Both the position numbers and the translations under genes were made by a program. A stretch of DNA of 64,000 nt, taken from NCBI GenBank assembly GCA_032191485.1, contig JAVDOI010000001.1, positions 38,049,885-38,113,884 on the forward strand. Direction: 5' to 3'. The stretch's first letter is position 1. Every line of letters starts with the position of its first letter. Shown here one piece after another: positions 1-9,343 of the stretch. The notes under the pieces are model-generated. The model did no database searches and was not told where the DNA came from. It saw only the letters and a program-made list of their open reading frames with translations. The DNA comes from Leptoclinus maculatus (lineage: Eukaryota > Chordata > Actinopteri > Perciformes > Stichaeidae).

Positions 1-334
1 TGCAGTGGGGTGGCTTGGCTTTGTGTGCTTGTTGGCTTGTATCTTTGTAATGGTTTCACGGAGAGAAATTCTGAAGATATCGCCGGAATCCGTGTCGAAT
101 GCTCATGCCGGTTGATAGCACCTTTGTCCGCGTTAGCTTCTAGCTTCGTGGTCGGAGCTTTGTCCGGAGTGCATGGCTTGCCGAGTCATGGCGAAAAATA
201 CGTGATATTGTGGTAACTCTTCTTGTAGCTTGTATTAGTGTTTAATTGTGTTTTCAGTGTGTAAAATGTTTTACATGATTCAGTTGATCAGAATTTCTTC
301 GTTAAGCCGGTATGCAACATGTTTGTAGGATTAG

Positions 335-670
335 CTATTATATTTGCTTCTGAAAATTGCTTTCTACGGTACCGCTCGGTACCACTAGAACCCCAAATGG
401 GGCTCGCTCGGCCTGAGATGTTAAACTAGATCCCGTTTGGGGCGGAGACCATGCGGCATCCTGGAAAACAGCTGATGGATTCTCAGTCAAAACATTATTT
501 TCCAATAAATTGGATTTCAAAATGGCCTTCACTCTCTCCTTTAGACGTTCATCACCAATATCTATTTCATAATATTCTGCTATTTTCAGCAGTTGTTCTT
601 TAGTGTAGAGATCTAAACACTTCTCGGAGGGAGAAGCAAATAATAAGTTCTCAACACTCCATATTTAAGT
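335..670 (-). mobile_element. Retroelement gag-like N-terminal fragment
   Basis: The minus strand reads through an open stretch with a short helical block (motif EQLLKIAEYYEIDIGDERLK) about 40 codons before a conserved-looking AILKSNLLENNVL segment. From memory of the family, this SAP-like block resembles the start of gag-type proteins of fish gypsy-like retroelements. A stop codon lies just upstream and no protease, RT or integrase is seen, so it is a fragment. It has the same orientation as the LTR at 2,263-2,530 and could be part of the same element, although 1.6 kb separates it from the primer binding site. It could also be a host gene derived from such an element. Confidence 0.4.
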
Positions 671-2240
671 GTGCATGAAATCAATGAAACGAATAGTGAA
701 GGCTGGTGCACAAACCACATACTATGGCCTAATCAGCATAGTGCGCCCCTCTAGCTGACTGCCCAACCATAATCTACCTACATACAAACTCAACACTAGT
801 CTTCATGCAGTTACTAGTGGGTAATTACGCACGTGCTGGTGGCATGAATTTTCATTTAATATGATCTTTAAAATGTAGCATTCTGGTGTACTCAGAGTAA
901 CATTAAGTGATAAAACCATATTTACTTTAAGCAAAAGAATAATTTATTATTCAGTTATTTATCACTATTTCAGCTCGAGTTGAAGAGCTAGTTAGCTTCT
1001 TTTTTTTTTTTTTTTTTTTAAAATCAATATTATTATTATTAACAACCTTTATTTAGACAAAATCCATTTAGAACGAGGTCTCATTTTCAAAAGTTTTAGT
1101 CAAATAAAAACAAAGATAGCAGAGTAGCGAGAACCATCGCCTGCAAATAAAGTGATTAGTCTTCATTGAACCCTGTTACTGTATGTCTTCATATTAACTT
1201 CCACTGTTACTGTACAGCTGTTAGAATAGTGGCCTATCTTCTATTTGCAATTAATATGCATTCAATCCAGTTATATTTAAATTAAAATGATAATCTACTC
1301 TGGCTGTGGTCATTACAGTGAACAGTGTGTACAGTGTGATGAGAGGGCACATGAGCCCTTGTTGCTGTACTTTATCTCCTTGGAGCAGAGGCTGCATTCA
1401 GCATACCCTGCCTCATCAATGTATTTAAAACACTGTGACAGCAGGAAGCTGTACTCACGTCTGTTTAGACCTCCACCTTTATCCAGGCCCAGCTCCACTC
1501 ACATCTCAGCCCTGAAGCTCTTTGACCTCATCATCTCATCAGTATCTGGGCCTTTCATTCTACTTTGAGTTAAAAACAGCAACCAGATCCGCCGGTGTTC
1601 TGGTTTAATGTTAACGAGTGGCCGCGTGAACTGAACCGGAACACGGGGGGGGGGGGGCTTCATGTTTCATCACGTTACGTTTTTTCCTCCTAATTCGCGA
1701 TAATGACGAACGTTAAAAGTCGAGAGTTCCGCATGTAGTTCCGCATGTAGTGGACGTTAACTTAACCCAGCAAGTCTGAACGGTAACGGAACATAACGTA
1801 ACTTAAACTGTAACGGAGGGAAATTAAGACGGTGTAGACATCTGAACGCTGATTGGACAAGACTCGACATGTCACATCAAAGATGTTTTATTGCGAAGAT
1901 CACCACGTCACCTTTTCTCCTCGTCTCACTCCAATCGGAGAAACGCTGGCTGGCCAGTTGACGAGAGAAAAAACTACTACCACTCGCAAAACAAACCTAA
2001 TATGCCGAAAATAAATACAAACTAATGCATCTCCCAAACAAAAGCGCCTGTTTCCGGCTATAAGACCCACACAGGAATTACGCAAGCCGGACAGCGCTAT
2101 AGGGAATCCAGGGAAACCCCACTTACAATTTAGTGACGTCGACTATGATGTACATTTACAAACAATTAAGCATGAGCAGTAGCAATACTCAAACAAACCA
2201 ACAAAGCTACATACCCATTACCGCAAAACGGATTAATATC
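671..2240. other. No gene recognised; probable retroelement leader or old repeat
   Basis: The stretch is AT-rich in its first half, with a poly-T run near 1,000, and more CpG-containing from about 1,600 to 2,110. A minus-strand piece at about 1,313-1,480 has a C-x2-C arrangement vaguely like a BED-type finger but is too short and broken to call. No open frame with recognisable homology is visible. Its position between a primer binding site and a gag-like fragment makes retroelement origin plausible. Confidence 0.4.
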
Positions 2241-2260
2241 GATCCCGGACGAGCACCCAA
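2241..2260 (-). promoter_or_regulatory. Retroelement primer binding site, tRNA-Pro type
   Basis: On the minus strand the sequence TTGGGTGCTCGTCCGGGATC lies two bases after the LTR end. It differs by one base from TGGGGGCTCGTCCGGGAT, the classical site complementary to the 3' end of tRNA-Pro. Its position directly after a TG...CA-type LTR supports the call. Confidence 0.65.
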
Positions 2261-2262
2261 CT

Positions 2263-2530
2263 TGTCGCGACCTGGGTCTGAGGGCATGCCACTAGATAGG
2301 GAGATGCAGACGGTTGGCAAGAGTAAGCAGTTTATACGACATAATACGACTTCGAACTCGGGGGGAGAGAACGACCGCCTCCGTTGCTCCACGGGGTGTA
2401 AAGAAAGCGCTCTCGTTGGCAGAAAGGTGGAGCTTTATTCCTGGAGACACCGGGCCCAGGTGTCTCCATTTAGGGCGATCACCTTAAAGAAACATATAAA
2501 GACAAGTATAGAAGGTAGGGAACCGTCACA
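2263..2530 (-). mobile_element. 5' LTR of a gypsy-like retroelement
   Basis: Read on the minus strand, this 268-bp block begins TGTGACGG and ends GTCGCGACA, has an AATAAA polyadenylation signal in its middle (GGAATAAAGC), and is followed after two bases by a tRNA-Pro-like primer binding site. These are the standard marks of an LTR. No second LTR copy was found between 1 and 2,262, so the element is truncated or runs off the left edge. Its outer end touches position 2,531, where homology to the tandem duplication begins. Confidence 0.6.
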
Positions 2531-2919
2531 CCCTTGATGTATTTCCTCACTTGTAGTGGTAACTTAGTGATATCTAGCCAATCAGATATTTTCGAGTTTA
2601 TTTGTGCACGTTTTGATTTTTGCTGCCTTAATAATATAATAAAGATTAGTGGAATTGTGTTTTGCATCAAAACTAATTACATTTCAAATAATAATATAAG
2701 TCTGCAGCTATGCTAACAGCTTTGTGAGGCCTAGTCACAGCACCGATCTCTGTCCCTTGTACTTCACACTCCTCTTGTCTTCCATGTTGCGGCTTGTCTT
2801 TGTGTGTGTGTGTGTGTTTGTGTATCTCTTCCTGTCCTGTGGACAACCTGGGCCAAGTCTACCTTCACACCTGCCTTCACCTCCCTCAGCTCACACAGAT
2901 AAGTGTGCATTTTCACAGC

Positions 2920-5683
2920 TCATGTAGATGACTCACCTGTTACCTCTTCCTCACTGTCTGTCTCTTTATCCTCTTCATCCTCTTCATAGTCTTCATCATT
3001 AAGGACCATTATCTCCTCCATCTCTTCCTCCCAATCAGACTCATGCTTGTTTTTTTCTTTCTTGTCATCTCCTCTTACGACATGAGGTTCTTCTGCTACA
3101 TTGTTTTCTTTTCCTTTCCTTTTTTCTATATTGACATAGTGCAGCTCAACGTCATTGTGTTTTTCCACCACAGGCTTTTCATTGCTCTCCTCCTCTACCT
3201 CCACCTCTTCCTCCTTTCCTTTCTCCTTCTCAACCAGCAAATCTTGGATTTCCAGATCACCTTCTTCCTCTTCCTCTCTACACGTTGCCATGAAGATCTT
3301 CATCTCTCCGTCTTCAGCGAGCAGACTTGTGTGAAAAGCATTTTTAAAGTTCTCAGTGAAAGTCAGATCGGCCTCCAACCTCACCTTGTTGGCCCAGATC
3401 ACAGTCGTTCCTGGTTTGCAGAAATGCTTCATGGTGACCAGGAGATCGTCCAGGAAGTCGTGATGGTAGGCCACGTCAGCTGCCAGCACGTAGTCATACC
3501 GGTAGACGGATGTAGGGAAGGCGCTCTCCAGGTCATGGCCCCAGGTCAGAGCTGCCACCTGGGGAGTGTATCTGCAACGCTCCCTGGTGTTCCTCATCAC
3601 ATTGGCCCGGAGTTTACCCAACACGTCAGGTAAGTCTGTAGCTGTGACTGAAGCTCCTGAGGAAAACAGGACATCTGACATCAAAATAGCTACAATAACT
3701 GTAAAAAAAAGCATACTGGCGACCTTTGTTAAGGAGTTTGTAATGTGCAAATGCAGTTTTAATGTAGCTACTGATCTGAATTTTTCCAGCTTGATGTTCT
3801 GCATTATATCTTTGATCCATTGATTGTGTAATGGAGGGCTTCCATTGAAATATAATTGAGTGTCTAGCTAATAGAGAGGAAAAGGCAATGACTGATTTGA
3901 GTCATGTGGAACTGAGAATACCAAAAATGGCAATTGAGAGGGCCTGATATCAGATCCCTCTGGTTTTACTGCCGACAGTTGGAAAGAGCCCTGTCCCATT
4001 CCTCGTCTGACGTTTCTTGTCTTTTCACTGACTTGTACTTTGTACCTGTGCAAATGGCAAATCAAGTTTAATGTAAATATAAACGTCTTACCGAGGAGCG
4101 CTGCTACAACAGACATGAGGCCAGTTCCTGCTCCGATCTCCAGGACCGTCTTGTCCACAAGACTCAACTGTTCCCGATGAGTGTCCAGGTAGTGACAGAG
4201 AGCCAGAGCCTGAGGGCAGTCAAGATGACTTTGAGTTACAGGAGGTATAAGCGCTTTAGGGTTGGGGCAACTGAAGGATCACTGGAGCAGGTTAAGTATG
4301 GACCCGAGGCTCAGAGCAGCAAAGACCAACAAGGTCTTTGTAGATGAATAAGTAGCAGTGGATATCATGTTGTCCAGGGGCCTCAGAGTGCAGGCAGCAG
4401 CACGTCAATATATGATATCCCCATAATCCAGAACTGACACTAACACTGTGAGTGGGATTGCATCAATAAACAGAGCCATCCAAGAAAATACAGTATTGAC
4501 AAGTGTAATGGTACACACGGGTATTGTCAGGTGCTCATCCAGGCTCTTGTCATCTCCCGCCTGGACTACTGCAACTCTCTACTTGCCGGAGCCCCGGCGT
4601 CGGCCATCAGACCGCTGGAGCTTGTCCAGAAAGCTGCAGCTCGCCTGGTGTTCAATCGCCCCAAGTTCTCCCACACAACTTCCCTTCTCCGTTCTCTACA
4701 CTGGCTACCTGTAAGAGCTCGCATCCAGTTTCAGACTCTGGTGCTAGCCTACAGGGCAGTGAAAGGAACAGCTCCTTCCTATCTCCAGGCCCTGATCAAG
4801 CCCTACACCCCCGCCCGACCACTTCGCTCTGCTGCCTCAGGGCGATTGGTTGCCCCGTCACTCAGAGGTCCCTGCGGCCGTTCGACCCGGTCACGGCTGT
4901 TTTCTGTCCTGGCCCCACAATGGTGGAATGAACTCCCCACTGACGTCAGGACAGCGGAGTCGCTGCCCATCTTTCGGTGCAGGTTGAAAATTCACCTCTT
5001 CAAGAAGTACTACCCTGAGACTTCCACTTAGCACTTATTGTATTCGTATTAGTTTGTTGCACTTATTGTATTCGTATTAGTTTGTTGCACTTATTGTATT
5101 CATATTAGTTTGTTGCACTCATTACATTTGTTTGTTTCTGCACTGGACATTTCCTCTGGTTTATGCTCTTAGATGCTTGTTTGGAAAAGGTGATGTACTT
5201 ATGACTTCTGGTGACTAGTAGTTCTCTTGAATACTTATGTTGAATACACTTACTGTAAGTCGCTTTGGATAAAAGCGTCTGCTAAATGACTGTAATGTAA
5301 TGTAATGTCTGTCATATTCTGGCAAATGAGGTTGCAAATCTCCAAAAAAAGGAGCTACTCACCGCCGGCCATACCATGCCTGCAAAACAGTCAAGAACCC
5401 CTTCGATGAAAATCTCCTGCCCAACGTAATAGTACATCTCCTTATTGGCTCTGAGGTAGAAACACGGAGCCCAGGCTGGTCTTTGTTGCTTCTGGGCGGC
5501 CGACTCATCTGAATGATACAAAAATCAGATGCTCAGTTCTCTGAGGTCTCTCAGCGAGAGTTTGGAAACGTTTTACATCCTGCTTTTTCTTGCATCCTTC
5601 ATCTTACCTTTTTCTTCCTCTTTATCTTCCTCTTCCTCTTTATCTTCCTCTTCCTCCTCCGCTCCGTCCTCTCTGCTTTTCAT
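2920..5683 (-). CDS. mettl21c: METTL21C-like lysine methyltransferase, copy 1
   Basis: Predicted seven-beta-strand protein-lysine methyltransferase of the METTL21 family. In mammals METTL21C is a muscle-enriched enzyme reported to methylate chaperone and translation proteins. Exons (minus strand): 5,608-5,683, 5,363-5,508, 4,092-4,209 and 2,920-3,656, giving 358 aa in one frame. A Glu-rich N-terminus (EEEDKEEEED) is followed by the family entry GQEIFIEG..GMVWPA, SAM motif I (LEIGAGTGL), ATDLPDVL, and the DxxY motif in LAADVAYHH. After the methyltransferase fold comes a roughly 130-residue Glu/Lys/Asp-rich tail that ordinary METTL21C proteins lack. The start codon is the first ATG that opens the acidic exon. 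The stop lies just after an AG|GTGAGT consensus, so an alternative spliced end is possible. Assignment to METTL21C rather than another METTL21 rests on sequence and on its neighbours mettl21e and ercc5. All splice sites and motifs are intact. Confidence 0.85.
4529..5309 (+). mobile_element. 5'-truncated L2 LINE in intron 2 of copy 1
   Basis: A 781-bp insertion is present in copy 1 and absent from the otherwise identical site in copy 2 (GTATTGTC|TGTCATATT near 8,240). It encodes the C-terminal end of a LINE reverse transcriptase (SRLDYCNSLLAG, LHWLPVRARI, PQWWNELP) on the plus strand. Its tail ends with the typical L2/Maui sequence AAAAGCGTCTGCTAAATGAC and TGTAA repeats. A 28-bp block is repeated three times at about 5,031-5,115. 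Flanking TGTC on both sides may be a short target duplication. Confidence 0.9.
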
Positions 5684-6137
5684 ATAATGGGTTTCCTCCA
5701 AAAGGTGTGTGGACAAAGTATCCATATATAATCCTGTATGCTGTTGGACTTAAACAGATCTCAGATATTAGAGTTTGAGCTTCAATTCAATGTTTTTTTA
5801 AACATGTAATAACGTCCTGTTTCTTTTTTTTTCTTAACTTAGTTATCTTTCTTGTTGATACAAAAGTAAAATCATTATTATTAAAACAGGATCTATACAA
5901 GATATAAAAAAGATTATACAAGATTTTCAAGTCATATATTTTTGATATTTTGCTTACTGATATGCGACTGTGATTTCTACCTTCTCTACATCATTTTGCT
6001 GTGTTTATAATTATTTATTTTCTTTTAACTCGTAACTGCAGTCCTTCAGTCTAGTCAGCTATATTGGCAAAACAAGTCCTCCAACGTGACCATAAACAGA
6101 GCACAATAAACATCCTAATTCTTGATTATATAAAAGT

Positions 6138-6271
6138 CCCAAAGCTGTTTTTTCACTAAAGAGTACGCTGCCAAACCGTAGGACAACGCTACAAGTAATT
6201 TTAATTTGTATTATATGGCATTTTTTTCTATCATAACCTATGAAAAACGCTGCATATTAAAAGGTTGGTTC
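6138..6271. other. Spacer between duplicated units
   Basis: These 134 bp separate the two copies of the tandem duplication and have no counterpart on the outer side of either copy. They are AT-rich and without an open frame or recognisable repeat. Confidence 0.6.
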
Positions 6272-9043
6272 CCCTTGATGTATTTCCTCACTTGTAGTGG
6301 CAACTTAGTGATATCTAGCCAATCAGGTAATTATCGAGTTTATTTGTGCACGTTTTGATTTTTGCTGCCTTAATAATATAATAAAGATTAGTGGAATTGT
6401 GTTTTGCATCAAAACTAATTACATTTCAAATAATAATATAAGTCTGCAGCTATGCTAACAGCTCTGTGAGGCCTAGTCACAGCACCGATCTCTGTCCCTT
6501 GTACTTCACACTCCTCTTGTCTTCCATGTTGCGGCTTGTCTTTGTGTGTGTGTGTGTGTTTGTGTATCTCTTCCTGTCCTGTGGACAACCTGGGCCAAGT
6601 CTACCTTCACACCTGCCTTCAATCTGCTCATCACCTCCCTCAGCTCACACAGATAAGTGTGCATTTTCACAGCTCACGTAGATGACTCACCTGTTACCTC
6701 TTCCTCACTGTCTGTCTCTTCATCCTCTTCATAGTCTTCGTCATTAAGGACCGTTATCTCCTCCATCTCTTCCTCCCAATCAGACGCATGCTTGTTTTTT
6801 TCTTCCTTATCATCTCCTCTTACGACATGAGGTTCTTCTGCTACATTGTTTTCTTTTCCTTTCCTTTCATTGTGTTTTTCCACCACAGGCTTTTCATTGC
6901 TCTCCTCCTCTACCTCCACCTCTTCCTCCTTTCCTTTCTCCTTCTCAACCAGCAAATCTTGGATTTCCAGATCACCTTCTTCCTCTTCCTCTCTACACGT
7001 TGCCATGAAGATCTTCATCTCTCCGTCTTCAGCGAGCAGACTTGTGTGAAAAGCCTTTTTAAAGTTCTCAGTGAAAGTCAGATCGGCCTCCAACCTCACC
7101 TTGTTGGCCCAGATCACAGTCGTCCCTGGTTTGCAGAAATGCTTCATGGTGACCAGGAGATCGTCCAGGAAGTCGTGATGGTAGGCCACGTCAGCTGCCA
7201 GCACGTAGTCATACCGGTAGACGCATGTAGGGTAGGTGCTCTCCAGGTCATGGCCCCAGGTCAGAGCTGCCACCTGGGGAGTGTATCTGCAATGCTCCCT
7301 GGTGTTCCTCATCACATTGGCCCGGAGTTTACCCAACACGTCAGGTAAGTCTGTAGCTGTGACTGAAGCTCCTGAGGAAAACAGGACATCTGACATCAAA
7401 ATAATTACAATAACTGTAAAAAAAAGCATACTGGCGACCTTTGTTAAGGAGTTTGTAATGTGCAAATGCAGTTTTAATGTAGCTACTGATCTGAATTTGT
7501 CCAGCTTGATGTTCTGCATTACATCTTTGATCCATTGATTGTGTAATGGAAGGCTTCCATTGAAATATAATTGAGTGTCTAGCTAATAGAGAGGAAAAGG
7601 CAATGACTGATTTGAGTCATGTGGAACTGAGAATACCAAAAATGGCAATTGAGAGGGCCTGATATCAGATCCCTCTGGTTTTACTGCCGACAGTTGGAAA
7701 GAGCCCTGTCCCATTCCTCGTCTGACGTTTCTTGTCTTTTCACTGACTTGTACTTTGTACCTGTGCAAATGGCAAATCAAGTTTAATGTGAATATAAACG
7801 TCTTACCGAGGAGCGCTGCTACAACAGACATGAGGCCAGTTCCTGCTCCGATCTCCAGGACCGTCTTGTCCACAAGACTCAACTGTTCCCGATGAGTGTC
7901 CAGGTAGTGACAGAGAGCCAGAGCCTGAGGGCAGTCAAGATGACTTTGAGTTACAGGAGGTATAAGCGCTTTAGGGTTGGGGCAACTGAAGGATCACTGG
8001 AGCAGGTTAAGTATGGACCCGAGGCTCAGAGCAGCAAAGACCAACAAGGTCTTTGTAGATGAATAAGTAGCAGTGGATATCATGTTGTCCAGGGGCCTCA
8101 GAGTGCAGGCAGCAGCACGTCAATATATGATATCCCCATAATCCAGAACTGACACTAACACTGTGAGTGGGATTGCATCAATAAACAGAGCCATCCCAGA
8201 AAATACAGTATTGACAAGTCTAATGGTACACACGGGTATTGTCTGTCATATTCTGGCAAATGAGGTTGCAAATCTCCAAAAAAAGGAGCTACTCACCGCC
8301 GGCCATACCATGCCTGCAAAACAGTCAAGAACCCCTTCGATGAAAATCTCCTGCCCAACGTAATAGTACATCTCCTTATTGGCTCTGAGGTAGAAACACG
8401 GAGCCCAGGCTGGTCTTTGTTGCTTCTGGGCAGCCGACTCATCTGAATGATACAAAAATCAGATGCTCAGTTCTCTGAGGTCTCTCAGCGAGAGTTTGGA
8501 AACGTTTTACATCCTGCTTTTTCTTGCATCCTTCATCTTACCTTTTTCTTCCTCTTTATCTTCCTCTTCCTCCTCCGCTCCGTCCTCTCTGCTTTTCATA
8601 TAATGGGTTTCCCCCAAAAGGTGTGTGGACAAAGTAGCCATATATAATCCTGTATGCTGTTGGACTTAAACAGATCTCAGATATTAGAGTTTGAGCTTCA
8701 ATTCAATGTTTTTTGTAATGTAATAACGTCCTGTTTCTTTTTTTTTTCTTAACTTAGTTATCTTTCTTGTTGATACAAAAGTTAAATCATTATTATTAAA
8801 ACAGGATCTATACAAGATATAAACAAGATTTCAAGTCATATATTTTTGATATTTTGCTTACTGATATGCGACTGTGATTTATACCTTCTCTACATAATTT
8901 TGCTGTGTTTATATAATTATTTATTTTCTTTTAACTCGTAACTGCAGTCCTTCAGTCTAGCCAGCAATATTGGCAAAACAAGTCCTCCAACGTGACCATA
9001 AACAGAGCACAATAAACATCCTAATTCTTGATTATATAAGAGT
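6272..9043. repeat. Tandem duplication, copy 2
   Basis: This 2.8-kb unit is the partner of 2,531-6,137 in direct orientation. It lacks the L2 insertion and so shows the pre-insertion site. Homology ends near 9,043, after which sequence is unique. Confidence 0.9.
6674..8599 (-). CDS. mettl21c: METTL21C-like lysine methyltransferase, copy 2
   Basis: Tandem paralogue of the gene at 2,920-5,683 with the same four-exon structure: 8,542-8,599, 8,297-8,442, 7,807-7,924 and 6,674-7,371, giving 339 aa in frame. SAM motif I (LEIGAGTGL), ATDLPDVL and the DxxY motif (AADVAYHH) are unchanged. It has one fewer six-residue acidic repeat at the N-terminus and lacks ten residues (around KHN|ERKGKE) and three residues in the acidic tail. 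All indels are multiples of three and no stop or splice defect is seen, so the copy looks functional. Non-coding parts match copy 1 closely, so both copies probably share regulatory sequence, including the conserved 3' flank. Confidence 0.85.
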
Positions 9044-9311
9044 TCTTAGTGCAAGTACTTCCCAGATAGCTTTTTTAAATACAATCAAAACCTCACTTTC
9101 AAACACCCTACCCGTGACCTTTGACCTACCTGCTTGTGCTTTATTTCCCAGTGAAGGATCTTAGGAGAAATCAGACTGCATCTCTGAGCATCTGACCTTA
9201 AGGTTATAGCATCCTGTTGGTTACACCCATCCTCATCACAAGGACACAAGGGTATTTTTAGAGCCATGACCAGGAGAAATGAACACAAGCAAGATACAAC
9301 TTCAGCGTGCA

Positions 9312-9343
<32 letters not shown>

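Larger units (their letters stand above)
2531..6137. repeat. Tandem duplication, copy 1
   Basis: This 3.6-kb unit matches 6,272-9,043 almost base for base in coding and non-coding parts alike, including introns and 3' flank. The main differences are a 781-bp L2 LINE insertion (4,529-5,309), an extra 18-bp coding repeat in exon 1, two small in-frame coding gains in exon 4, and a few single-base changes. The left limit coincides with the LTR end. The right limit is where both copies diverge after ATTATATAA. Confidence 0.9.

Noticed and set aside
1313..1498. Possible BED-type zinc finger on the minus strand
   Set aside because: It has one C-x2-C pair, but the His ligands and flanking fold are not convincing and the frame is short.
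2133..2537. 134-codon open frame on the plus strand
   Set aside because: It runs antisense across the LTR and primer binding site and has no protein-like pattern.
3043..3633. 196-codon plus-strand frame opposite the METTL21C-like exon 4
   Set aside because: It is the antisense shadow of the Glu-rich coding region; the Phe/Leu/Ser-rich product follows from the complement of GAA/GAG codons.
9317..9342. CRISPR-like or phage-like repeat structure anywhere in the window
   Set aside because: All tandem repeats seen are simple eukaryotic microsatellites or coding minisatellites; there are no spaced palindromic repeats.
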